Shown here in pieces: positions 24,439 to 33,519 of a stretch of DNA of 64,000 bases. A model generated the notes under the pieces. It searched no databases and was not told the DNA's origin. It worked only from the letters and a program-made list of their open reading frames with translations. Both the position numbers and the translations under genes were made by a program. This DNA is from DATKDF01 sp963752045. Its GTDB lineage: Bacteria; Acidobacteriota; Vicinamibacteria; Vicinamibacterales; SCN-69-37. Numbering within the stretch: position 1 is the first letter of the stretch; every line of letters starts with the position of its first letter. The stretch lies in the NCBI GenBank assembly GCA_963752045.1, contig CAVVWN010000008.1, forward strand, positions 434,001-498,000. Direction: 5' to 3'.

Positions 24439-25920
24439 TCACGCGTCAACGCGGGTCCGGCGCCAGACGATCCCCAGGATGGCCGAGCCACTGACAACAA
24501 GTAACGCCCCGGCCAGTAACGCGATCCAGGCGGGGATGACGCCCAGGTAGTAAAGATACAGCCACCAGAAGTCCAGGCTGGCCCTGAGCCTCCGACCGAG
24601 CGGGGCGTTGCCGGCCGGTTCAATCGCGGGCCGGGTGCCGGACAGGAGCGCGCGCACGTTGGCCGGGACGTCGGCGGCGGCGGCGCGCGCGTTGAGCGCC
24701 AGGGGGCACCAGCTCCAGTCGGCTCGGCGCGCAGGCGCGGCGGGCTGGCCCGCCGCGATGGCGACGCGCGCGGCGTCCACCGGAATGGCGGGCACTTGTA
24801 CGGCGAGACTGACGACGCAGAGGGTGGCGATGGCCGTTCGCCGAACCGGCGTGAGCGGCCGGGACCACCAGATGGCGAGCGGGGCCGTCATCAGCGGGAG
24901 CAGGGGCACCAGATAGCGTGGGCCGTACGAGCGCGTGCCGAGCCAGTCCTCGGTCGACATGTAGAAGAGCATCATCGCCACGATGATGCCGCCCACCAGA
25001 CGCGCGAGCGCGTTCTCGCGCGCGAATCGTACGAGGGCCAGCGCTGCGATGGCCACCGGCGAGTACAGCAGCAGCGAGCCGGACGGAGCGAACAGCAGTC
25101 CCACGAAGCCCGCCAGTCCGAAGCCCGGATGGTGACCGGTCTCGAGCGGGTCGCCGAAATGGGACCAATTCAGCCACGCCGAGAGGCTTGCGGCCGCGAC
25201 GGAGCCGAAAGCGGCCGTCGCGATCCAGCGCCAGCGATGTGCGACGCCTCGACTCTCGAGGACGAGCCAGACGAGACCGGCCGCCGCCGCGATTCCCATT
25301 TCGTGCCGTGTCAGCAGGGCGACGCCAAAAGCGAGACCACCCATCATGAGCATCGCGCGGCGTCGGTCGAGCCAGCCCACGGCGAGCGCGTAGGTTCCTG
25401 CCGCGATCGCGCCGGTCGCGAGCGCGGCGTTGAAGCCGTACTTCGAGTACGGCCAGACCATGGTGCCGAAGGCCAGCATGAGCGCCGCCACCGCTGCCGA
25501 CCGCCGGTGCCCGGACAGCCTGAACGCGATGAGGAACGTGAATGCCGCCGCCACGGCATATGGCATCGTGGCACCCAGTGCGACGAACGACTTGGACAGG
25601 GTCTCGGGATCCTCCCGCCACCCGACAATCGGCGCGACGACCCGTGCCGCGACGACGAAGGGCACGTTGTAGCCAGCTTGCGCCACGCCGAAGGCGAGGT
25701 AGTACTTCCCGTTCAGGCCCTGCCAGTTCGGATGGGAATGTTCCGGAGGCACATCGAGCGCCCCGCGATCGAGGAGCGACTTCGTCTGCTCGTACATTGC
25801 CACCGCGTCACCCGAGCCGAGCGTTCCACCGGCCGTCGCGAGGTAGACGAGCCACACGCCCGTCGCGATCAGCAGCGCGCAACGCCTCGGCGATATGGGC
25901 GGGCGCAGGAATCCAGCCAT
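24439..25920 (-). CDS. Polytopic membrane protein, PMT/GT39-like
   Basis: 493 residues with about eleven to twelve hydrophobic helices. The first periplasmic loop contains SGDAVAMYEQTKSLLDRG...HSHPNWQGLNGKYYLAFGVAQ; this arrangement of an early acidic residue and later aromatic run is typical of GT-C enzymes. Mid-protein helices include MLMMGGLAFGVALLTRHEMG and FAPSGSLLLYSPVAIAALAL. It most likely transfers a sugar from a polyprenyl carrier, or has a related role in glycan assembly, in the inner membrane. The start overlaps the preceding gene's stop by one base (TGATG). Confidence 0.68.
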   Translation of the reverse strand: MAGFLRPPISPRRCALLIATGVWLVYLATAGGTLGSGDAVAMYEQTKSLLDRGALDVPPEHSHPNWQGLNGKYYLAFGVAQAGYNVPFVVAARVVAPIVGWREDPETLSKSFVALGATMPYAVAAAFTFLIAFRLSGHRRSAAVAALMLAFGTMVWPYSKYGFNAALATGAIAAGTYALAVGWLDRRRAMLMMGGLAFGVALLTRHEMGIAAAAGLVWLVLESRGVAHRWRWIATAAFGSVAAASLSAWLNWSHFGDPLETGHHPGFGLAGFVGLLFAPSGSLLLYSPVAIAALALVRFARENALARLVGGIIVAMMLFYMSTEDWLGTRSYGPRYLVPLLPLMTAPLAIWWSRPLTPVRRTAIATLCVVSLAVQVPAIPVDAARVAIAAGQPAAPARRADWSWCPLALNARAAAADVPANVRALLSGTRPAIEPAGNAPLGRRLRASLDFWWLYLYYLGVIPAWIALLAGALLVVSGSAILGIVWRRTRVDA

Positions 25921-28457
25921 CAGCGCACCTGGATGCGCGTCACCATCACGCCCAGGTCACGCGGGTCGTCGACGCCCAGCTGTTCCTGGGGGTTCCAGGC
26001 GCTCGTCGTCAGCCGCAGGACCGCCGGACCGTCCTTCGCCGAAGCGGCCGAAACGAGTGGCGCAGGCAGTGTGAAGCGATACGGCCTCACTTCTTCGTCT
26101 GGCACGGCCGTTCCGAGGGCGACGCCGTCGAGAGACACGGTGGTGTCGGGTGACGGCGCGCCGGCGGGACGACCGCCATGGCTCATCCAGATCACGACCT
26201 CGGTCGGTGCCGGCTCGGGAAGGAACAGCAATACGTCGGCCGCCGTCGTGGTCCAGCGGAACATGGCGCCTGTCGGCGCGTGACGTTCCGACGAGTAAAA
26301 GCCTCTGACGTGCAGCGGGTCGACGTCGTCCATGCCGATGTCGATTGGGCCGCTCGCGACGGGCGTGCCAATCCCGAGCTCGTAGAGACCGTAGGTGAAT
26401 TCCTTGAGTCGCACCTCCGTCGGGTATCTGTTGGCCGGCGAGTCGTATTCCGGCACCCAGAAGCGGTCGGCGCCAAGCGGACGCGCCACGATCGAACGCG
26501 AGAGAATGTCGCTGCCGCTGCCGCCCATGAAGAGCACGCGCCCATAGCGGCTGGGCGCCCACCTGATGAAGTCCTCGAGCTCCTGCTTGTTCGGGCGGGT
26601 CGCGTAGAGCAGCAGCACGTGCCGATCGTAGATGTACGCGAGCGGCAGGGCGAGCACGTGCAGGTCGGATCCGGTGCCGCGCGATTCGACTACGAGCAGG
26701 TCATCGTCTCGAATCTGCGCGGCGATGGACTCGAGCTCGGGAATCAGGCCCGCGTACTCGACGTGGTGCCGAATCGGACTGGCGGCGCGCCAGAAGGAGA
26801 TGCCGAGCGGCAGCACCAGCAGAACAACCAGGGTTGCGTGAATGGCGCGGCCCAGGAGCGCCGGCGCTGCTTCAGCCGGCGTTCGGCCGCGGAGGCGACC
26901 GACCATCCGCGACCACAGCCCGGGGTCGACTGCCCACGTGGCCAGCGCGGCTAGGGCCAGCACGGCTGCCGGCATGATCACCATCAGGAACCGGCGCGAC
27001 GCCCAGAAGTGCTGGGGCACGATTCTGGTCTTGTAGAAGAAGAACCCCGCGTGCACGACGATGGTCATGAAGACCACTGGCGCCAGCCAGAACAGCCGGC
27101 GCAGTCCGATGACGAGCCCGACGACCGCTGCCGCCAGGCCGAGCGGCGTGACATACCAGGCAAACACGCGGAAGGCCATCGCATCGTGCACCGACAGGCG
27201 GCCGCCCGGCTCCCGGAAGTAGTACGCGTAGACGGCCATAACGAAGAGGCCGACCGCGAGTCCGACGGGCATGAGGCGCCTGACGATGCGGGCGAAGGAC
27301 TCACGGGCCAGCATCGCGCGCGCGATGACGCCGGCGACGGCGGCCGCGGCAAGCAGCCAGCCGCCTTCGACCAGCGTGAACCCGAAGTAGGTTGCCGAGT
27401 AGGACCACATCGGCACGAGCAGATACCAGAGTCCAGCCGCCGTCGTCGACACCAGCGCGAACCCGAACGCCCATCCGATGCGCTGCCGGTTCGCCACAAT
27501 GAGGACGGCCGCCCCGATCGCCGCCCCGATGGTCAGGATGGCATCGTACCGGAAGAAGAGCGGGAGGCCGGCAAGCGCGCCGGCTATCGCGCCGAAGAAC
27601 GGTCGGTCGCCCTCCGCTGCGTGACAGAACGCGAGCAGCGACCCGAAGAGCAGGGCTCGGGAAGCGACCTCCACGTTCGGATACCGCCCCCACCAGACTT
27701 CGACGACGTTCACCACGAGCAGCGCGATCCCGACCGTAGCCGCGAGACGTCCGAACACACGGACCGCGATGAGGTACACGCCCACCAGACCGAGAATCGA
27801 CCAGAAGACCACGGTCTGCCGGGCGCCGCTCAGGCCGTTCAAGCCGTAGCCGATGGCGATTGATGCCGGAAACCCGTGCGGGAACTGGCCGACGACCGTC
27901 CCCTCGTCCGGACTCAGCACGAAGTAGCCCATGAACCGCTGCGCGTAGTACTCCTCGAAGGGGCCCTTTGGAAAGAACAGGTCTCGGAAGGGTGCCGGGA
28001 CCGATGCCACCACGGGGTCGTGGTAGATGAACGTTCCGCGCTGCGCGATCTGAATCCCCTCGTTCACGTACACGCCGGGATCCTTGCCGCCCATCACGTA
28101 CTCGGCCGGGGGCAGCAGTTGCCAGGCACCGGCCACCACGACCGCGATCGGAACGAGCGCGCTCCATCCGGGCCGCGTGGCGTTGCCTTCGTAGCCGAGC
28201 CGCCGGTTGCCGAGCGCGACGATCGCGACGGCAAGCCCGCCGTTGATCCACAGCAGCCGCTCGAAGCTGTAGGCGCCAAGGCCCGAGAGCGCGAGGACCA
28301 GCATCACCGACCAGGCGACGCTCAGCAGGACGGCCCAGTAGACGCGCTCCTCGGCGGCGAGCTGCGATCGTCGACGACGGTTCCAGAAGGGGAGGCGGAA
28401 GATCAGCGCGCCCGGCAGATAGGCGACGAGGAGGGCCGCAGCCGCCAGTCGGAGCAT
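25920..28457 (-). CDS. Large polytopic membrane protein, probable GT-C glycosyltransferase with C-terminal soluble domain
   Basis: 845 residues. About thirteen hydrophobic helices run to residue 560. The long first periplasmic loop has GGKDPGVYVNEGIQIAQRGT (about 125-145), with the D-P-G-x-Y motif often seen in ArnT/PMT-like proteins of unknown acceptor. After the membrane part, residues 580-690 are mixed alpha/beta (LLVVESRGTGSDLHVLALPL), followed by a beta-sandwich-like end with ADVLLFLPEPAPTEVVIWMS and SLDGVALGTAVPDEEVRPYR. It lies in the glycan operon between a DegT aminotransferase (8 bp upstream) and a GT39-like gene (1-bp overlap). Function is inferred from topology and context only. 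Confidence 0.65.
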   Translation of the reverse strand: MLRLAAAALLVAYLPGALIFRLPFWNRRRRSQLAAEERVYWAVLLSVAWSVMLVLALSGLGAYSFERLLWINGGLAVAIVALGNRRLGYEGNATRPGWSALVPIAVVVAGAWQLLPPAEYVMGGKDPGVYVNEGIQIAQRGTFIYHDPVVASVPAPFRDLFFPKGPFEEYYAQRFMGYFVLSPDEGTVVGQFPHGFPASIAIGYGLNGLSGARQTVVFWSILGLVGVYLIAVRVFGRLAATVGIALLVVNVVEVWWGRYPNVEVASRALLFGSLLAFCHAAEGDRPFFGAIAGALAGLPLFFRYDAILTIGAAIGAAVLIVANRQRIGWAFGFALVSTTAAGLWYLLVPMWSYSATYFGFTLVEGGWLLAAAAVAGVIARAMLARESFARIVRRLMPVGLAVGLFVMAVYAYYFREPGGRLSVHDAMAFRVFAWYVTPLGLAAAVVGLVIGLRRLFWLAPVVFMTIVVHAGFFFYKTRIVPQHFWASRRFLMVIMPAAVLALAALATWAVDPGLWSRMVGRLRGRTPAEAAPALLGRAIHATLVVLLVLPLGISFWRAASPIRHHVEYAGLIPELESIAAQIRDDDLLVVESRGTGSDLHVLALPLAYIYDRHVLLLYATRPNKQELEDFIRWAPSRYGRVLFMGGSGSDILSRSIVARPLGADRFWVPEYDSPANRYPTEVRLKEFTYGLYELGIGTPVASGPIDIGMDDVDPLHVRGFYSSERHAPTGAMFRWTTTAADVLLFLPEPAPTEVVIWMSHGGRPAGAPSPDTTVSLDGVALGTAVPDEEVRPYRFTLPAPLVSAASAKDGPAVLRLTTSAWNPQEQLGVDDPRDLGVMVTRIQVR

Positions 28458-28464
28458 TGCGACG

Positions 28465-29574
28465 TCAGGCGCTCCCGCCGACCGACGCGCTCCACGCGAG
28501 AACCGCGGCCGCCACCCGGTCGACGTCCTGCGGCGCGAGGCCCGGATGGAGTGGCAGCGAGCAGACTTCGTCCGCTATCCGTTCGGCGACGGGGCAGGGT
28601 GCCGACCCGAGATGCAGAAAGGCTTCCTGGCGGGGAAGGGCGATCGGGTAGTGCACGAGCGTCCCGATGCCCTGCCCGGCAAGCGCCGATTGAAAGGCGT
28701 CGCGGTTGGACGTGAGGACGGGGAACAGGTGGAAGACATGACCACGATCGCAACGGGGCGGCACGGCGACGCTCGTTCCTGAAAGCGCGCCGCGGTACCG
28801 GGCCGCGTGCGCGCGGCGGATTTCCGTCCACTGCGTGAGAAGCGGCAGGCGCGCGCGAAGCACGGCCGCCTGAATCTCGTCGAGGCGGCTGTTCACGCCG
28901 AATTCCAGGTGGTGGTAACGCCCGGTCTGTCCGCCGTTGCGCAGTCGGAGCAGCCGATCGGCCAGCATCGAATCGTCGGTGACGACCGCGCCGCCGTCAC
29001 CGAGCGCGCCGAGGTTCTTCGTCGGATAGAAACTGAACGCACCGGCCGCGCCCCAGGTGCCGACCGGCCGACCGGCACAGGTGGCCAGGTGGGCCTGGCA
29101 GGCATCCTCGACGACGACCAGGTTGTGGCGGCGCGCGATCGCGTCAATGGCGGTCATGTCAGCCGGCTGGCCGTACAGATGCACCGGCATGATGGCGGCC
29201 GTCCGGCTGGTAATCGCCGCGTCGATGGCGGCCGGGTCCACCGTCAGCCGGTCCGGATCGATATCGGCGAAGACCGGCGTCGCGCCCGCCATCATGATGG
29301 CGAGGGCCGAGAAGGCGGCCGAGAGCGGCGAGGTGATGACTTCGTCGCCCGGCCCGATGTCGAGGGCCCGCAGCGTCAGGGCCAGCGCGTCGGTGCCGGT
29401 GCCCACGCCGACGGCGTGGCGAGCGCCAGACGCCTGGGCGAACTCACGCTCGAAGGCCTCGACCTCGGGGCCGAGGACGAACCAGCCGCGCGCGATCACG
29501 CGCTCGACCGCCGCCCGCACGAGGGCGGCGTCAAGCCCCGGTTCGAGCGACATGAAGGGCAGTGTCTGGGTCAT
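28465..29574 (-). CDS. DegT/DnrJ/EryC1/StrS-family sugar aminotransferase
   Basis: 369 residues, standard length. The N-terminus MTQTLPFMSLEPGLDAALVR is followed by the PLP-phosphate loop GVGTGTDALALTLRAL (about 56-71), the Asp of VVVEDACQAHLA (about 152-163) that holds the pyridine nitrogen, and the PLP Lys in SFYPTKNLGALGDGG (about 176-190). The substrate strand RYHHLEFGVNSRLDEIQAA is also typical. It converts a keto-nucleotide-sugar to an amino sugar. ATG at 29572-29574 overlaps the epimerase stop (ATGA), so the upstream open stretch is not part of it. Paired with the epimerase, it may make a dedicated amino sugar for the surface glycan. Confidence 0.92.
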   Translation of the reverse strand: MTQTLPFMSLEPGLDAALVRAAVERVIARGWFVLGPEVEAFEREFAQASGARHAVGVGTGTDALALTLRALDIGPGDEVITSPLSAAFSALAIMMAGATPVFADIDPDRLTVDPAAIDAAITSRTAAIMPVHLYGQPADMTAIDAIARRHNLVVVEDACQAHLATCAGRPVGTWGAAGAFSFYPTKNLGALGDGGAVVTDDSMLADRLLRLRNGGQTGRYHHLEFGVNSRLDEIQAAVLRARLPLLTQWTEIRRAHAARYRGALSGTSVAVPPRCDRGHVFHLFPVLTSNRDAFQSALAGQGIGTLVHYPIALPRQEAFLHLGSAPCPVAERIADEVCSLPLHPGLAPQDVDRVAAAVLAWSASVGGSA

Positions 29575-30593
29575 ACGGCCGGCTGGTCCCTCTCGGGGTC
29601 GACGTAGCGGTCGAAATGCTCGCGGTAGTACGCGAGCGTGCGGGCGAGCCCGTCGGCGAGGCCAACGGCCGGCCGCCAACCGGTCACGCGCTCGAACTTC
29701 GAGGAATCGGAATAGAAGGAGCCGATGTCGATGCGCTTCTTCTCGTCAGGCCACTCGACGAACCGGACGGACCCACGGCCGGCCGTCCGCAACAGCAGTT
29801 CCACCAGGTCGCGGTGCATGAGCGGCTCGTGGCCGCCGACATTGAAGACGTCGCCGTTTGTCGCGTCGCTCGCGCCGGCCCGCAGGAACGCATCGGCCAC
29901 GTCGTCGACGTAGACGAAGTCGCGGATCTGCGAGCCGTCGCCGTACACCTGGATCTCGCCGCCCTCGAGCGCGATCCGGATGAACCAGCCGATGAAGCCC
30001 TGGCGATTGTGCCGGATGAGCTGGCGCGGTCCGTAGACGTTCGTGAGGCGCAGCGAGCAGGTCCGCACGCCGAACACGTTGTTGTAGACCATGTGGTAGT
30101 ACTCGCCGGCTGCCTTGTTGATGCCGTTGATGTCGGTCGGCTGCACGAGGTGCGTTTCGTCGACCGGCAGCCGCTCGGCCCGGCCGTAGATCTGACGCGT
30201 GCCGGCGAAGACGACCTTGGTCGCGGGATTGTGCTGGCGGCAGGCCTCGAGGATCGTCAACTGGCTCCGGCAGTTGATTTCGAGGTCGGTGTGCGGGTCC
30301 CGCATGCTGTCGATGTGACTGACCTGCCCCGCGAGGTTGAAGATGACGTCGCGATCCCGCACGAGGTAGTTCATCGTCGTGCCCTGGCGGATGTCGGCGA
30401 TGTTCACCCGCACCCGGTCGTCGATACCGGCGACGTTGAACAGGTTTCCCCCGTAGTCGGGCAGGAGCGAGTCGATGAGGAGAATGTCGGCGCCCAGCTC
30501 GACGAGCCGCCGGGCGAGATTGGAGCCGATGAAGCCCAGGCCGCCGGTGACGAGGACGCGACGCCCGCGGTAGAACTCGAGATAGTCGGTCAT
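29571..30593 (-). CDS. NAD-dependent epimerase/dehydratase, atypical active site
   Basis: 340 residues. The Rossmann motif GGLGFIGSNLARRL (about 16-29) and the following IDSLLPDYGG are intact. SDR features continue with GTRQIYGRAERLPVDE, but where extended SDRs have YGxSK the sequence reads NGINK (in PTDINGINKAAGEYYH, about 152-167). The catalytic Tyr position is therefore Asn, while the Lys is kept and two Tyr follow closely. The rest (SLRLTNVYGPRQLIRHN, YGDGSQIRDFVYVDDVADAF) is ordinary. This could be a subfamily with a different proton donor or a non-redox role. It overlaps both neighbours by four bases. Confidence 0.85.
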   Translation of the reverse strand: MTDYLEFYRGRRVLVTGGLGFIGSNLARRLVELGADILLIDSLLPDYGGNLFNVAGIDDRVRVNIADIRQGTTMNYLVRDRDVIFNLAGQVSHIDSMRDPHTDLEINCRSQLTILEACRQHNPATKVVFAGTRQIYGRAERLPVDETHLVQPTDINGINKAAGEYYHMVYNNVFGVRTCSLRLTNVYGPRQLIRHNRQGFIGWFIRIALEGGEIQVYGDGSQIRDFVYVDDVADAFLRAGASDATNGDVFNVGGHEPLMHRDLVELLLRTAGRGSVRFVEWPDEKKRIDIGSFYSDSSKFERVTGWRPAVGLADGLARTLAYYREHFDRYVDPERDQPAV

Positions 30594-31369
30594 GAGCGAC
30601 GGCGTTCCAGGGAGTCGGCCACGTCGGTCGCGGCCGCCCGGCGGTGCCGGCCGAGCACGACGAGCCGCCACCAGAGCGCCGCCACGTCCACGGCCGTCCG
30701 CGCCAGCCGGCGCACGTTGAAGAACTGCGAACGGCCGAACGCCCGATGGTAGTGATGCACCGGCACTTCCGCGATGCGGAACCCGGCATCCTGGATCTTC
30801 TTCATCATCTCCAGGCAGATGACGCCGCTGTTGTGCTCGAGTGTGACCCGGTCGAAGATGGCGCGGCGCATCAGGCGGAAGTCGCAGTCCACGTCGCGGA
30901 CCTTCAGGCCGAACAGCAGCTTCACCGTGTGATGGTAGATGCGGCCGATCACGATCCGATGCACCGGATCGGATCGGCTGATCTTGTAGCCATTGACGAG
31001 ATCCACGTCGTCGCGCATCCCGGCCCAGAGGGCCGCCAGTTCCGTCGGATCGTACTGCGCGTCGCCGTCCGTGTAGAAGACGAACTCCTTCGCGGCCGAC
31101 GCGAAGCCGGTGCGGAGGGCGCCGCCGTACCCCCGGTTCTTCGGGTGATGCACGACCCGAACGTCCGGATAGGTGTTCGCCAGCTCGTCGGCAATCTCCG
31201 CGGTCATGTCCGCGCTGCCGTCGTTGACGACGATGATCTCGAAATCGGACGTCAGGCGCTCGGCCGTCTTGCGCGCCTCGATGACCAGGCTCGCGATCGT
31301 GCCGCTGTCGTTGTAGGCCGGGAAGAAGATGCTCAGTCCGGCCGGGCGCGCGTCGCCAAGTCTCTCCAT
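30590..31369 (-). CDS. Glycosyltransferase family 2 (polyprenyl-phosphate type)
   Basis: 259 residues, GT-A fold. Motifs: LSIFFPAYNDSGTIASLVIE (12-31), EIIVVNDGSADMTAEI (about 43-58), NRGYGGALRTGF, the metal-binding FYTDGDAQYDP (about 96-106), and DVDCDFRLMRRAIFDRV with the acidic catalytic region. No membrane helix follows, so it resembles DPM1-like soluble enzymes. It probably charges polyprenyl phosphate with a sugar for periplasmic transfer by the GT-C proteins of the cluster. It overlaps the epimerase start by four bases. Confidence 0.88.
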   Translation of the reverse strand: MERLGDARPAGLSIFFPAYNDSGTIASLVIEARKTAERLTSDFEIIVVNDGSADMTAEIADELANTYPDVRVVHHPKNRGYGGALRTGFASAAKEFVFYTDGDAQYDPTELAALWAGMRDDVDLVNGYKISRSDPVHRIVIGRIYHHTVKLLFGLKVRDVDCDFRLMRRAIFDRVTLEHNSGVICLEMMKKIQDAGFRIAEVPVHHYHRAFGRSQFFNVRRLARTAVDVAALWWRLVVLGRHRRAAATDVADSLERRRS

Positions 31370-31422
31370 CGTGACCGGCCTACGTTAGCACGCAGGGGTC
31401 ACTGCCGACCAAGCGCCGCCCG

Positions 31423-32640
31423 TCAGCCGACCGATCGGTCGTAGGCCGCCTCGAAGCGCTCCGCGACCCGGTTCCACCCGAAGTCGGCGACCACGCGAGC
31501 GCGGGCCCTGGTGCCCAGCGCGCGGCCGTCCGCCGGGTGCTCGATGAGGCCGGTGATGGCCGCGGCGAGTGCGTCCGCGTCCCGTTCCGGCACGAGGCGG
31601 CCGGTGACGCCGTCGACGACCGCCTGCGGCAGGCCGCCGACGTCAGTGGCCACGACGGGTGTGTTCGAGGCGAGCGCTTCGAGCGCGAAGTTGGGCAGGC
31701 CGTCGACGTTACCGGCGTCATCGTGAACCGACGGCACGGCGATGACGTCGGCGGCCGCCGAGAGGCGCGCAATCTCGTCCTGTGGCTGATCGCCGATGAG
31801 CAGGACGCGGTTGCCGCCGAGGCGGGCGGCGCGGGCGGCCAGCTCGTCGGCGAGATCGCCGCCGCCGGCGATGACGAGCCGGATGTCGGGCAGGCGCGCG
31901 GCCAGCAGGGCCACGGCGTCGATGAGATGCTCGAATCCCTTCTTGCGAACCAGGCGGCCGGCGGCGAAGACGAGTGGCGCGCGGCCGAGCCCGAGCTCCC
32001 GGCGCACGGCCTCCCGCGCAGCCGGGTTCGGGCCGAACCGATCCGTGTCGACGCCGTACGGCACGACTTCCGTGCGCGCTGGGTCGGCTCCCAGCCGCGC
32101 AGCTCTCTCAGCCAGGTCGGTACTGCACGCCGTGACCCACCGCGCGCGGCGCAAGACGTGCCGGGCGGCGCGCCGTGCCGGAGCCGATCGTTCCGCGACG
32201 AACACGTCCGACCCGTGCAGGCTCACGACGAGCGGCCGCCGGAACGCAGCCGCCTGGGCAATGACCCCTCCGGGCACCACCCAGTGTCCGTGCATGACCG
32301 AGGCCCGCTTCTTCGACGCGACGCGCATCGCCTTGAACCAGCCAGCCGCGAGCGCCACCGGCGCGATGGCCCAGGCCGCTCCGCGCAGGTGCGTGTCTTC
32401 CCGCAGGCCGGCCGCGTAGCCAAAGACGGACAGCGACGCTACGGGGGCGTAGCGGAAGAAATGGAACGAGACGCCGTCCTCAATGCGCTCCCGGCGGATG
32501 TCAGGGTGCCACGGCGCCACGACGTGCACCTCGTGGCCCCGTGCGGCCACGCCCTTGGCAATCGGTTCCATGAAGCTGCCGACGCCATCACCGGCAAAGC
32601 GCGGATACGACGAGGTGACCATGACGACGACGTGCCGCAT
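31423..32640 (-). CDS. Glycosyltransferase family 4
   Basis: 405 residues, GT-B fold. The acceptor half starts with VVVMVTSSYPRFAGDGVGSF and contains VMHGHWVVPGGVIAQ and LVVSLHGSDVFV. The donor half has the classic VVPYGVDTDRFGPNP (about 200), PLVFAAGRLVRKKGFEHLID (about 228-247), and the E-x7-E region GLPNFALEALASNTPVVATD (about 320-340). It transfers a sugar from a nucleotide donor on the cytoplasmic side, building the lipid-linked glycan. It lies between two GT2 genes, 16 bp downstream of one. Confidence 0.9.
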   Translation of the reverse strand: MRHVVVMVTSSYPRFAGDGVGSFMEPIAKGVAARGHEVHVVAPWHPDIRRERIEDGVSFHFFRYAPVASLSVFGYAAGLREDTHLRGAAWAIAPVALAAGWFKAMRVASKKRASVMHGHWVVPGGVIAQAAAFRRPLVVSLHGSDVFVAERSAPARRAARHVLRRARWVTACSTDLAERAARLGADPARTEVVPYGVDTDRFGPNPAAREAVRRELGLGRAPLVFAAGRLVRKKGFEHLIDAVALLAARLPDIRLVIAGGGDLADELAARAARLGGNRVLLIGDQPQDEIARLSAAADVIAVPSVHDDAGNVDGLPNFALEALASNTPVVATDVGGLPQAVVDGVTGRLVPERDADALAAAITGLIEHPADGRALGTRARARVVADFGWNRVAERFEAAYDRSVG

Positions 32641-32656
32641 GGCTCAGATCTCCGTC

Positions 32657-33517
32657 CTAGCGCCGGCCATCGAAACGAAGGGCCGCAATCTGCTCGGACA
32701 CCAGTCCCACGAGGAAGATCACCACGGCGATGGTGATGAGCAGCACCGACGAGTCGGTGACCTGCGTGTACCGGACGACCGTCCACAGGCCGTATCCGGC
32801 ACCCAGTGCGAAGGCGACTGCCGAGACCGGCAGGAACACGCGCAGCGGGCTGAAGATGGTGATGACCCGCAGGATGATGAGCAGGAAGCGCGGCCCGTCG
32901 TGGGCCAGCCGGATCTTGGACGTGCCGATGCGCGGCCGCGCGTCGATCGATTCGAACACGACGTTGTATCCGGCGCGCAGGAACGCGAGCGTCGTCGTCG
33001 TGGGCGTCGAGAAGCCGTTCGGGAGCAGGTGCAGGAACTCGCGCAGGTACTCGGTACGCGCCGCCCGGAAGCCCGACGTGAGATCGGGGATGTCGCGTCC
33101 GGCCAGGTAGGATGCCAGCCAGTTCAGAGCCGCGTTCCCCGCCCGTCGCGTCGACCCGGCCTGCGTGGCACCGGACCGGGAGCCGACGACCAGGTCGTAC
33201 TCTCCGAGGCGCCCGACCAGGCGGAGCGCGTCGTGCGGCTGGTGCTGGCCGTCGCCATCCATGATCAGGAGGTACTCGCCAGTGGCCGCGCGGATGCCTG
33301 TCTTGACGGCCGCGCCGTTGCCTTTGTTATACGGGTGCCGGATGACCCGCGCGCCGGCGGCTTCCGCCTCCGCGCCCGTCTCGTCCGACGATCCGTCGTC
33401 GACGACGATGATCTCGTGCCAGGCTCCGAGCGACTGCAGCTCGCGGATGACCGTGCCCACGGCCCCGGCCTCGTTGCAGGCCGGAATCACGACGGTGACG
33501 GCGGACGGGTCGGCCAT
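32657..33517 (-). CDS. Glycosyltransferase family 2 with C-terminal membrane helices
   Basis: 286 residues. GT-A motifs: VTVVIPACNEAGAVGTVIRE (about 7-26), IIVVDDGSSDETGAEA (about 35-50), NKGNGAAVKTGI, LLIMDGDGQHQPHDAL (about 86-101), and LTSGFRAARTEYLREF. Two hydrophobic helices end the protein (about 215-270: IFSPLRVFLPVSAVAFALGA and LITIAVVIFLVGLVSEQIAA), anchoring it in the inner membrane as in DPM1-like family members of the GtrB/ArnC type. It is followed two bases later by the stop of a similar gene, suggesting an old duplication. Confidence 0.9.
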   Translation of the reverse strand: MADPSAVTVVIPACNEAGAVGTVIRELQSLGAWHEIIVVDDGSSDETGAEAEAAGARVIRHPYNKGNGAAVKTGIRAATGEYLLIMDGDGQHQPHDALRLVGRLGEYDLVVGSRSGATQAGSTRRAGNAALNWLASYLAGRDIPDLTSGFRAARTEYLREFLHLLPNGFSTPTTTTLAFLRAGYNVVFESIDARPRIGTSKIRLAHDGPRFLLIILRVITIFSPLRVFLPVSAVAFALGAGYGLWTVVRYTQVTDSSVLLITIAVVIFLVGLVSEQIAALRFDGRR

Positions 33518-33519
33518 GG

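Noticed and set aside
24796..26283. Plus-strand open frame of 495 codons
   Set aside because: Antisense to two membrane-protein genes with clear helices on the other strand.
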